Shown one piece after another: positions 1 to 5,573 of a DNA stretch of 5,573 bases. Each line of letters starts with the position of its first letter. Position 1 is the stretch's first letter. The stretch spans positions 1-5,573 of the forward strand of contig JAURKF010000018.1 of NCBI GenBank assembly GCA_030831885.1, written 5' to 3'. Made by a program: the position numbers and the translations under genes. Origin of the DNA: Flavobacteriales bacterium (GTDB lineage: Bacteria; Bacteroidota; Bacteroidia; Flavobacteriales; UA16). The notes under the pieces were generated by a model. The model was not told where the DNA came from and made no database searches. It saw only the letters and a list, made by a program, of their open reading frames with translations.

Positions 1-735
1 CAGGAAACGGCCAACGCCTGTGACACGAGGATCCTCACGCGCCTTGAACAACGGCCCCGCGGTGTCGCTCTCCGGCTTGGGGACCCCTTCTTGCATAGTG
101 CGGAACTTCAGCACATTGAAGATCTTACCACCTTTGCCAATTCTGCGCATTCTGAAAACAGGACCATAGCTTGCGTTTCTGTCATAGGTTGGCTCCTTCA
201 CTTTTTTAACAGCAAACCAGGTAAGCCCTTCGATTGACTCGTGTGATTGTATTTCAAATCCACAACAAACAAGGCGTCCAAGAACTTCCGCTTTCGATAA
301 CAAACGCCCTTTCCCTCGTGTGAATGCAAAATAAATTTGTCTTAGCACGGGTACTTTCGGGAATATGCGAAGGAATACAAACTCGGAAGCTATCCATACA
401 TGTTTTAGCACAGGTACATGGTAAAAGGAAATTCTTTCGCGTCTCGCTCTGTAGGTCTCAAAGGAACCAATGAAATACTGTCCGTTTTCCATGGACTCAT
501 TGACCTCTTGCAGGAATTTATTGATACGCCTTACGTCGTTCAGTCGGGTTTCTGTGTAATAAGAGGTGCCTTGCCCAATGGTCAGTACATCCTGTTCAGG
601 TATGCACGCCTCAAACGAAATCGAACTCCGTTGTTCGAAATTTAGCAGCCTCGCTAAATGCCTTTGTATAGAGGCAGATAGTGGCTGCTTTTGTTTTGAG
701 CTTACGTATGTATGGAAAAACGCCGAGCCTTCCAT
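1..735 (-). CDS. Initiating sugar transferase (polyprenyl-phosphate sugar phosphotransferase), C-terminus cut by window edge
   Basis: This reading frame runs leftward from an ATG at 735-733 and is still open at base 1, giving 245 residues. An in-frame TAA at 759-757 means the ATG is the first possible methionine. The C-terminal visible part is a bacterial sugar transferase domain: YGPVF at 190-194, RIGKGGK at about 198-204, the hallmark KFRTM at 210-214, and DPRVTGVGRFL at 235-245. Members of this family move a sugar-1-phosphate from a nucleotide sugar to undecaprenyl phosphate on the inner membrane, the first step of glycan assembly. The catalytic LDELPQ segment normally lies just after the last visible residue, so it is off the window. 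Residues 1-185 form an N-terminal region without the several membrane helices of WcaJ/WbaP-type enzymes. Within it, GQYFIGSFETY (85-95) and SKAEVLGRLVCCGFEI (147-162) recall a methyltransferase-like fold seen in Bacteroidota homologues; that resemblance is from memory. It is transcribed divergently from the rest of the cluster. The sugar specificity cannot be read. Confidence 0.88.
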   Translation of the reverse strand, partial: MEGSAFFHTYVSSKQKQPLSASIQRHLARLLNFEQRSSISFEACIPEQDVLTIGQGTSYYTETRLNDVRRINKFLQEVNESMENGQYFIGSFETYRARRERISFYHVPVLKHVWIASEFVFLRIFPKVPVLRQIYFAFTRGKGRLLSKAEVLGRLVCCGFEIQSHESIEGLTWFAVKKVKEPTYDRNASYGPVFRMRRIGKGGKIFNVLKFRTMQEGVPKPESDTAGPLFKAREDPRVTGVGRFL

Positions 736-751
736 GTTCAGATTAGGTAAA

Positions 752-780
752 CAAAGTTACTCGGTTATACGTGAACAAAA
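752..780 (-). promoter_or_regulatory. Putative Bacteroidota-type promoter for the leftward sugar transferase gene
   Basis: Read on the minus strand, bases 759-752 are TAACTTTG, a perfect match to the Bacteroidota -7 consensus TAnnTTTG. A TTTTG at 780-776 could be the -33 element with a 16-nt spacer; another TTG at 785-783 would give 23 nt. Both lie at the edges of the usual spacing of about 17-23 nt. Transcription would begin roughly 10-13 nt before the ATG at 735, a short leader. The motif match is seen directly; promoter function is inferred. Confidence 0.45.
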
Positions 781-784
781 CCCA

Positions 785-798
785 ATAAGTTATAAGTT
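785..798. repeat. Perfect tandem repeat of a 7-mer in the divergent intergenic region
   Basis: ATAAGTT occurs twice back to back (785-791 and 792-798) in the AT-rich stretch between the two divergent genes. A related AAAGTTA sits at 753-759 inside the putative minus-strand promoter. Two copies of a 7-mer may be chance; a regulator-binding role is possible but unsupported. Confidence 0.3.
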
Positions 799-814
799 TT
801 CAATTGTTGATGAT

Positions 815-828
815 AGCTTCTCGAAGCT
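815..828. promoter_or_regulatory. 14-bp palindrome upstream of the polymerase gene, possible operator or small hairpin
   Basis: AGCTTC at 815-820 and GAAGCT at 823-828 are perfect reverse complements separated by TC. As RNA this would fold as a 5-bp stem with a CTCG loop, too weak for a terminator, although GCCGTTTT follows it. As DNA it has the symmetry of a dimeric regulator site. It lies 60 bp before the ATG at 889. Function is inferred only from symmetry and location. Confidence 0.3.
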
Positions 829-888
829 GCCGTTTTCAGTGTAATTTGCAACTCGAACTTACTCCTTCACCGCAAGGAATCCCGCACC

Positions 889-2103
889 ATGTCGAAGAAA
901 CTGGCACTCTTTCTACTTCCTCTCAATGTGTTGATCGATACACTATTGTTATTCTCAGAGCAATTGTATTGGCTGCCATTGTTGAGGGCAGGTGCTTTGC
1001 TGCTACTGCTGGTTTATGTATTGTTATTTCACTTTAGAAACATCCGGAGATTCAGCTGGCTCCTGCTGTTTCTAGTGTATTGCATAGCGCAGCTATTCTT
1101 CGTGAGTGACTTTCAGAAGTCGGCTATCATCACAATGAAAATACTTATCCCAATTGCATACGTGATGGTTGGTTTTTGTTTATTCAACAATCTGGCTCAG
1201 CTGCGAAGGCTTTCGATCTCAATCATTTGGGTTTACCTAATTCTAATACTGAACTTTGTATTTAGTCAGCTGTTCAATCTTGGCAGCTCGGTATATAGCG
1301 AGGATTCGAATTTCCGTGTTGGAAATTTGGATGACTCATGGAACGTGTTCACCTATGCAGTATTGATGGCTCCTTTTGTGCTTCACTTTATTCAAGAAAA
1401 AAAGGCATATTCTCTTCTCACGCGCGCGGGTGCATGGGCAAATGGTTTATTGGTCCTTATTTCTTTGAAGCGGATCGCTATTCTTGGATTGTTGACTGGC
1501 ACAGCGATTCGATTGCGTTTTGGATCCGGTATGAGACAGATAGTGCGAACTTTCATGGTCGTCTTTGTTGGTGCTGCGCTGCTTTATCCTTTGTTGCAAG
1601 ATGTAATAACTGAACGTATTGAGGCTCGCAGTAGCCGATTCGAAAGCGGGGCCCTCGAGCGTGAGGGGCGATACCTGGAAAGTCAATTTGTATGGTCTGA
1701 TGCGCTCTCTTTTGATAGTCCTGCCAAAAGTTTATTCGGCTTGGAAGGGTTCAATTCGGTTGGCAATTATGCCAATGGCGCCTTCGGGGATAGGCAGTTG
1801 CATGTGGATTACAACTTGATGCTAAATACCATAGGATTCGTTGGGCTAATACTCTACCTGGCTTTGTTTATTCAATTGGCTTTTCAAATGAAGTTCTTCC
1901 AAAAACGAGTTGACTTGCCAGATACCACGCGCACCCTGCTCATTTCTGTTTTTTGGATGCTTTTGATAAATCAGTTCATCACCTCTTTCGCCGGGCAGAT
2001 GTATCATATAAGCTACCGACTGATTGTATTCGTTTTTCTTGGAGCTATTCTCGGAACCTTTAATTCTTCATCCCATGCGCGTGCTCATCGTTTGCAGCGG
2101 TAA
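889..2103 (+). CDS. O-antigen polymerase/ligase-like integral membrane protein (Wzy/WaaL type)
   Basis: The product has 404 residues with about 11-12 hydrophobic segments (roughly 5-20, 30-49, 57-72, 83-100, 109-127, 151-168, 183-206, 217-236, 312-336, 348-365 and 375-391). A long hydrophilic loop at about 237-307 is probably periplasmic. This is the build of O-antigen polymerases and ligases, which join undecaprenyl-linked glycans on the outer face of the inner membrane. Two known motifs are visible: an RX3L motif (R195 to L199) at the start of a late helix, and HX10G (H305 to G316) continuing as GFVGL at the end of the large loop. These occur in WaaL ligases and in Wzy proteins. Its place in an assembly cluster favours polymerase, but ligase cannot be excluded. 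The frame opens only after a TAG at 814-816 and 889 is the first ATG; AAGGA at 874-878 is a modest ribosome binding site with a 10-nt gap. The 3' end overlaps the next gene by 29 nt. Confidence 0.85.
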   Translation: MSKKLALFLLPLNVLIDTLLLFSEQLYWLPLLRAGALLLLLVYVLLFHFRNIRRFSWLLLFLVYCIAQLFFVSDFQKSAIITMKILIPIAYVMVGFCLFNNLAQLRRLSISIIWVYLILILNFVFSQLFNLGSSVYSEDSNFRVGNLDDSWNVFTYAVLMAPFVLHFIQEKKAYSLLTRAGAWANGLLVLISLKRIAILGLLTGTAIRLRFGSGMRQIVRTFMVVFVGAALLYPLLQDVITERIEARSSRFESGALEREGRYLESQFVWSDALSFDSPAKSLFGLEGFNSVGNYANGAFGDRQLHVDYNLMLNTIGFVGLILYLALFIQLAFQMKFFQKRVDLPDTTRTLLISVFWMLLINQFITSFAGQMYHISYRLIVFVFLGAILGTFNSSSHARAHRLQR

Positions 2104-3004
2104 TTCCGGTGCGGCTAGTCCGTTTGTGCAGGAGCAAGCTGACCATCTGAGCAAGGCAGGTTGCGTGATAGACTTTTTTCTGATTCGGGGAAAAGGGTGG
2201 TTGGGTTACTTGCGCAATCGAAGGTCTCTCCTGAAAAAAATAGCAGAAATGCGTCCCGATATTGTTCATGCTCATTCGGGTATGTCGGCGCTCCTATCCG
2301 GACTTCAAAGGAAAGTGCCTGTGGTTGCTACTTTTCATGGTTCGGATGTAAACGTTTCCAAACTTCGATTTTTTACGCGTGCTGCAATTAGACTTTCGCG
2401 CGCGCAGATAGTCGTTTCAAACGATTTGAAACGGATTTTGGGAAGATCATCATTGAAAGTGATTCCTTGCGCGGTGGATGACACGGTGTTTCATACGATG
2501 TCGTATAAGGATTGCCGCTCTCAACTGGGGTGGGGTTCAACAACCCGTTACATCGTATTCTCTTCCTCTTTTCAAAATGCCATTAAAAATCCAGCTTTGG
2601 CAAAGGCTGCCGTAGAATCGTTGCATGATTCAACCATTCAGCTAATGGAGCTACGAGGCAAATCAAGAAAAGAAGTTGCGTGTATGCTGAATGCCTGTGA
2701 TGTAGCCTTGCTCACATCGTTTTCGGAGGGTTCGCCACAGTTTATAAAGGAGGCCATGGCTTGTCAAACGCCGGTGGTGTCCACGCGTGTGGGCGATGTT
2801 CCGGAGCTGTTTGATGGGGTAGAAGGTCATTACCTTGCCGATGCTAACGCAGAGGATATTGCGTCCAAATTGTTGAATGCAATTAGCTTTAGAAAGCAGC
2901 GGGGAAGTACAAAAGGCTATGATGTTCTTGTTAGCCGCGGCCTGCTGCCATCCAACGTCACCAGGGAAATCATTGATGTCTACAATCAAGTGCTTAATTC
3001 ATAG
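2075..3004 (+). CDS. Glycosyltransferase, family 4 type (GT-B fold)
   Basis: The product has 309 residues and looks like a retaining GT-B enzyme that adds one sugar from a nucleotide donor to the growing lipid-linked glycan on the cytoplasmic side. The N-terminal domain starts with MRVLIVCSGN (1-10), followed by VHAHSG (64-69) and TFHGSDVN (86-93). VIPCAVDDTVF (129-139) marks the interdomain region. The C-terminal donor-binding domain carries the EX7E motif, E218 to E226 in SEGSPQFIKEAMAC, then TPVVSTRVGDVPELF (232-246). Lys171 in AIKNP is a likely phosphate contact. The ATG at 2075 is preferred because the Rossmann strand begins immediately after it; an earlier in-frame TTG at 2024 would add 17 residues with no family counterpart. 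The gene overlaps the polymerase gene by 29 nt, so the two are probably translationally coupled, and no strong ribosome binding site is visible. At 309 residues it is shorter than the usual 350-400, but the N- and C-terminal motifs are intact. Donor and acceptor are unknown. Confidence 0.9.
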   Translation: MRVLIVCSGNSGAASPFVQEQADHLSKAGCVIDFFLIRGKGWLGYLRNRRSLLKKIAEMRPDIVHAHSGMSALLSGLQRKVPVVATFHGSDVNVSKLRFFTRAAIRLSRAQIVVSNDLKRILGRSSLKVIPCAVDDTVFHTMSYKDCRSQLGWGSTTRYIVFSSSFQNAIKNPALAKAAVESLHDSTIQLMELRGKSRKEVACMLNACDVALLTSFSEGSPQFIKEAMACQTPVVSTRVGDVPELFDGVEGHYLADANAEDIASKLLNAISFRKQRGSTKGYDVLVSRGLLPSNVTREIIDVYNQVLNS

Positions 3005-3121
3005 CTGATTTTTATTAGTAATGGAGGCGGAATTTTCAGCATTGTATGGTGAATAGATGCATAAATGAACGCATTGAGCATTGCCTTGTTTAATTTACAT
3101 TAGTGTTTCCTAACCTTTTCT

Positions 3122-3125
3122 GGAG
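3122..3125 (+). promoter_or_regulatory. Ribosome binding site that fixes the start of the MaoC-type hydratase
   Basis: GGAG lies 7 nt before the ATG at 3133 and is the clearest Shine-Dalgarno sequence in the window. It supports 3133 over the GTG at 3103. The flanks TTTTC (3116-3120) and GAAAA (3125-3129) could pair and place most of the site in a 4-nt loop; the stem is short and AT-rich, so any effect would be small. Confidence 0.6.
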
Positions 3126-3132
3126 AAAAACG

Positions 3133-3540
3133 ATGAACTTAAGGCCGGGTGATAGCGCCAGTGTGGTGAAAGTAATTGCTGAAGATGATATCCGTGCATT
3201 TGCACAGGTTAGTGGCGATTTTAATCCTATTCACTTGGATGAGACGGTGGCTGCTGAAGGCTTATTCGGTAAACGAGTCGCTCATGGCATGTTGCTCGCA
3301 GCATATTTTTCTGCAGTAATTGCTGAGAAGCTTCCCGGCAAAGGCTCCATTTATTTGTCTCAGACGTTACGGTTTTTGGCTCCTGCATTTATTGGCGATG
3401 AAATAACAGTAACTGTCGAGGTGCTGGAAGTGATGGGTAAGGGAAAAATTAAACTCATGACGCGCTGTACAAACCAATCGGGAAACGCTGTCCTGGAAGG
3501 GGAAGCGGTTGTGCTGGTCACTGAGCAGTTGAACGTATAG
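3133..3540 (+). CDS. MaoC-family (R)-specific enoyl-CoA hydratase, PhaJ-like
   Basis: The product has 135 residues, the size of single-domain PhaJ-type hydratases. These hot-dog-fold enzymes add water reversibly to trans-2-enoyl-CoA, giving (R)-3-hydroxyacyl-CoA, and act as dimers in the cytoplasm. The hydratase-2 signature is clear: FAQVSGDFNPIHLDE at 23-37, with D29 and H34 at the spacing of the catalytic Asp/His pair, then FGKRVAHGMLLAAYFS (45-60) and the beta-strand segment RFLAPAFIGDEI (80-91). The ATG at 3133 is chosen for its GGAG site and because the match to the family begins there. The gene follows a 128-bp gap after the glycosyltransferase and is only 14 nt from the acyltransferase behind it. 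A fatty-acid enzyme among sugar genes suggests it makes a hydroxyacyl-CoA donor for glycan decoration, but a general lipid or polyhydroxyalkanoate role is also possible. Fold and reaction class are well supported; the substrate is inference. Confidence 0.9.
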   Translation: MNLRPGDSASVVKVIAEDDIRAFAQVSGDFNPIHLDETVAAEGLFGKRVAHGMLLAAYFSAVIAEKLPGKGSIYLSQTLRFLAPAFIGDEITVTVEVLEVMGKGKIKLMTRCTNQSGNAVLEGEAVVLVTEQLNV

Positions 3541-3554
3541 AATACTTTTGTGCT

Positions 3555-4097
3555 ATGAAGAAGATGATAATGTCCATGGCTCAGGAACAGTTGGGCAGTG
3601 CGAATTTGGAGGCCAAAGGGCTAGGTGGATTGGTGAAGTCTTATTTTGGAAAGGTCGTTCAATGGCTCGCCATGACACGTTTTCCCATTGGTGCAAAAAA
3701 TCGATGTCGATTGGAACGGCTTCGTGGTGTGCGCATTGGTCGCAAAGTGTTCCTTGGCGGGGGGAATATACTCGATCGTGTGCGACCTGATCTTATTACT
3801 ATCGAAGATTATGTTTCCCTGGCCGGAGGAGTTTATATCCTAACTCACTCCAATCCAACAGAGCCTCTTCGCGAGATTCTGGGAGAGGCAGCCCATGTCA
3901 CTGCTCCTGTTCACATCGGCCGCGGGGCATGGATAGCAATAAACGTGGTCATTCTTCCCGGAGTTACAATAGGCGAAAACTCCATTGTTGCCGCAGGTTC
4001 TGTGGTTACTAAAGATGTTCCCCCTTATACCGTGGTTGGCGGTGCACCTGCTAAGGAATTGAAGAAGATTACTCCGGCTAATAACTCCACGAATTGA
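3555..4097 (+). CDS. Left-handed beta-helix (hexapeptide repeat) O- or N-acyltransferase
   Basis: The product has 180 residues and belongs to the acyltransferases that move acetyl or longer acyl groups from CoA to a sugar in the cytoplasm. Hexapeptide-type turns are visible in VRIGRKVFLGGGN (59-71), ITIEDYVSLAGGV (81-93) and, most clearly, from VHIGRGAWIA (119-128) through VTIGENSIVAAGSVV (137-151). The usual family ending VVGGAPAKELKKI is at 160-172. His98 in ILTHSN is the likely catalytic base by analogy with the WbbJ and maltose acetyltransferase type. Residues 1-45 precede the helix and include a mildly hydrophobic stretch at about 23-42. Start choice is uncertain: ATGs at 3555, 3564, 3570 and 3576 are all in frame and none has a strong ribosome binding site; the first is listed. 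The gene lies 14 nt behind the MaoC gene and overlaps the next gene by 4 nt, so it belongs to the same transcription unit. The acyl group and the sugar acceptor cannot be read from sequence. Confidence 0.88.
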   Translation: MKKMIMSMAQEQLGSANLEAKGLGGLVKSYFGKVVQWLAMTRFPIGAKNRCRLERLRGVRIGRKVFLGGGNILDRVRPDLITIEDYVSLAGGVYILTHSNPTEPLREILGEAAHVTAPVHIGRGAWIAINVVILPGVTIGENSIVAAGSVVTKDVPPYTVVGGAPAKELKKITPANNSTN

Positions 4098-5185
4098 AGC
4101 GCATCCTAATATTCTTAGGGCACCCTGCCCATTTTCATTTGTTCAGGTACCTCATACCCAAGCTTCAGCGCGAGGGGCATGTTGTAAAGGTTGTCATTCG
4201 ATCGAAAGATATTTTGGAGGAATTGTGCAAACGCGAAGGTCTCGAATTTGAAAATATCCAACCCACCTACCGCAAAAAGGGAGCACTTTCTTTCATACGC
4301 AGTTTCCTGCAGAAGTATGTTCGCATTGGCTCGCTAATTCGCGCTTTCAAACCAGATATTCTATTGGGGTCTGAGCCAACATTGGCTCATTTGGGTAAGG
4401 TATTTCGTATTCCTTCTTTTATTTTTAGCGAAGATGATGCGCATGTTATTCCGCAGTTTGCAAAGTTTGCATATCCTTTTGTGAGCGCCATAGTGTCGCC
4501 CGAATCATGTGATGCAGGCAAGTGGAATAATAAAAAAATTGGATATGCGGGCTTTCACAAGCTGGCATATTTACATCCATCCGTATTCACGCCCGATAAA
4601 TCACTCATAGGCGATATGGCCAGCAAGCCCTTCTTCATTTTGCGGCTTGCTGAATTATCAGCCTATCACGATGAAAATCGCAAAGGAATAACAGCGGCCA
4701 TTGCCGGTAAGCTGATTGAGCTCTTGCAAACACGGGGTGATATTTACATCACCTCCGAACGTGCACTGGAACCTCAATTCGAGATGTATCGGCTAAAGCT
4801 TCCCGTGCAGCATATTCATCATGCAATGTTCTTTGCAGAGGCCTACATCGGCGATAGTCAGTCGATGGCGGTAGAAGCAGCCTTGCTTGGAACTCCCGGA
4901 ATTCGATTCAATGATTTTACAGGCGAAATTGGCGTGCTCAACGAACTTGAAAATCGATATGCCCTTACAACTTCTATCAGCACCAAAGAGCCCGATCGGT
5001 TATTCGAGAAGGTGAATGAGTTTCTGTCGCAACCCGATCTGAAGAAGCAATACAGCGTTCGCAGGAATCAATTGCTTCAAGATAAAATTAATGTTCCTTC
5101 TTTTTTTGTTTGGCTAATCACGAATTACCCTGAAAGTGCGCGTGAAATGAAAAGCAATCCGAATATTCAATACACCTTTAAATGA
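4094..5185 (+). CDS. DUF354 family protein, GT-B / UDP-GlcNAc 2-epimerase-like
   Basis: The product has 363 residues and matches the DUF354 family, proteins of GT-B-like fold related to UDP-GlcNAc 2-epimerases and glycosyltransferases and often found in polysaccharide clusters; their exact reaction is not established. The N-terminal domain opens with KRILIFLGHPAHFHLF (2-17), where the HPAHFHLF segment is characteristic. LLGSEPTLAHLGK (90-102) and FSEDDAHVIPQF (111-122) follow. The C-terminal domain has YITSER (218-223) and the nucleotide-sugar-site-like YIGDSQSMAVEAALLGTPGI (251-270). The start is a TTG: an in-frame TAA at 4082-4084 and the lack of any ATG or GTG before the first Rossmann strand leave it as the only start that keeps the fold. 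It overlaps the acyltransferase stop by 4 nt (TTGA) and the deacetylase start by 4 nt (ATGA), so all three are probably translationally coupled. It may act as a sugar epimerase or as a glycosyltransferase; I cannot choose between these. Confidence 0.87.
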   Translation: MKRILIFLGHPAHFHLFRYLIPKLQREGHVVKVVIRSKDILEELCKREGLEFENIQPTYRKKGALSFIRSFLQKYVRIGSLIRAFKPDILLGSEPTLAHLGKVFRIPSFIFSEDDAHVIPQFAKFAYPFVSAIVSPESCDAGKWNNKKIGYAGFHKLAYLHPSVFTPDKSLIGDMASKPFFILRLAELSAYHDENRKGITAAIAGKLIELLQTRGDIYITSERALEPQFEMYRLKLPVQHIHHAMFFAEAYIGDSQSMAVEAALLGTPGIRFNDFTGEIGVLNELENRYALTTSISTKEPDRLFEKVNEFLSQPDLKKQYSVRRNQLLQDKINVPSFFVWLITNYPESAREMKSNPNIQYTFK

Positions 5186-5573
5186 GCGATTTTACACTTG
5201 CACGTTACACCGAGCTGCTCGATGCGTTGATAGATCAAGGGTATGCATTTCAAACCTTTGAACAATTTATCAGGGCACCCAAAAACAGAGTGGTCGTTCT
5301 TAGGCACGATGTAGATGCGAGGTCACAAAATTCGCTCGATTTTGCGCGCATTCAGGCAAAGCGCGGTGTCGTAGGTACCTATTATTTCAGGGCAATTCCT
5401 CAAAGCTGGGACGAACGGATTGTAAGTGAAATAGCATCGTATGGTCACGAGATTGGATATCATTATGAATGCCTCACGACGTGCAAGGGAAATATGCAAA
5501 GAGCATTAGAAGATTTTGAGCGAAATCTAGAGAGTTTCAGAAAGCTTTGCCCCATAAACACGATCTGCATGCA
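5182..5573 (+). CDS. NodB-like polysaccharide deacetylase, C-terminus cut by window edge
   Basis: The frame begins at an ATG sharing ATGA with the preceding stop and is open to the right edge, giving about 130 residues. VVVLRHDVDAR (37-47) is the first NodB motif, with D43 as the expected base and D45 as a metal ligand by analogy. GTYYFR (65-70) and GHEIGYHYE (88-96) follow, and TICMH lies at the edge. H94 corresponds to the first His of the classical HxxxH metal site, but the second His position holds Leu98, so the metal site departs from the textbook form; related genes next to DUF354 genes have a similar GYHYE version as far as I recall. Such enzymes remove N- or O-acetyl groups from sugars. 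No signal peptide is visible, so a cytoplasmic substrate (nucleotide sugar or lipid-linked intermediate) is more likely than secreted polymer. Overlap with the DUF354 gene suggests the two act in one step or pathway. Confidence 0.85.
   Translation, partial: MSDFTLARYTELLDALIDQGYAFQTFEQFIRAPKNRVVVLRHDVDARSQNSLDFARIQAKRGVVGTYYFRAIPQSWDERIVSEIASYGHEIGYHYECLTTCKGNMQRALEDFERNLESFRKLCPINTICM

Noticed and set aside
418..844. Plus-strand open frames of 75-92 residues across 418-844
   Set aside because: They lie mostly antisense to the sugar transferase gene, whose translation shows clear family motifs, and they resemble nothing recognisable.
842..849. TAATTTGC as a plus-strand promoter box for the polymerase gene
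   Set aside because: It matches TAnnTTTG only partly and the nearest TTG (807-809) is 32 nt away, beyond the usual spacing.
2024..2074. N-terminal extension of the GT4 gene from a TTG at 2024, adding 17 residues
   Set aside because: The extension lies inside the polymerase coding region, and the Rossmann strand typical of the family starts right after the ATG at 2075.
3005..3060. Possible terminator after the GT4 gene (CTGA ... TCAG around 3005-3039)
   Set aside because: Only four bases pair, with no GC-rich stem and no T-run placed after a hairpin.
3021..3103. Two tiny open frames in the gap (3021-3056, 11 residues; 3065-3103, 12 residues), possible leader peptides
   Set aside because: Frames this short are expected by chance, they have no clear ribosome binding sites, and no attenuator-like stem follows.
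3103..3132. Extension of the hydratase to a GTG at 3103
   Set aside because: The ATG at 3133 has a GGAG site at a good distance and gives the normal family length; the ten extra residues match nothing I know in the family.

Overview
The window looks like part of a surface-polysaccharide (O-antigen, capsule or exopolysaccharide) biosynthesis locus, most likely from a member of the Bacteroidota. Three things point to that phylum. The leftward sugar transferase has a long soluble N-terminal region that I associate with Bacteroidota homologues. The DUF354 protein is followed directly by a polysaccharide deacetylase. Just upstream of the leftward gene there is a perfect TAnnTTTG promoter element. 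The assignment rests on recalled family resemblance, not on a search, and I cannot name a genus.

Layout: positions 1-735 (minus strand) encode the first 245 residues of an initiating sugar transferase (polyprenyl-phosphate glycosyl-1-phosphate transferase type); its C-terminus is cut off by the left edge. A 153-bp divergent intergenic region (736-888) holds the putative minus-strand promoter, a tandem 7-bp repeat and a 14-bp palindrome. Six genes then run rightwards: a multi-spanning O-antigen polymerase/ligase-like protein (889-2103), a family 4-type glycosyltransferase (2075-3004), a MaoC-type (R)-enoyl-CoA hydratase (3133-3540), a left-handed beta-helix acyltransferase (3555-4097), a DUF354 GT-B-like protein (4094-5185), and the first part of a NodB-like polysaccharide deacetylase (from 5182, running off the right edge).

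The rightward genes are packed like an operon: overlaps of 29, 4 and 4 nt and a 14-nt gap. The one real break is 128 bp before the MaoC gene. A plausible joint role is as follows. The sugar transferase loads the first sugar phosphate onto the lipid carrier, and the GT4 enzyme (perhaps also the DUF354 protein) adds sugars. The acyltransferase and deacetylase change substituents, and the Wzy/WaaL-like protein polymerises or transfers the finished glycan. The hydratase is the unusual member. It could supply an (R)-3-hydroxyacyl-CoA, such as 3-hydroxybutyryl-CoA, to the neighbouring acyltransferase for decorating an amino sugar; this is inference.

I see no tRNA, rRNA, CRISPR array, insertion sequence or convincing intrinsic terminator. 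No gene-free stretch exceeds 300 bases.
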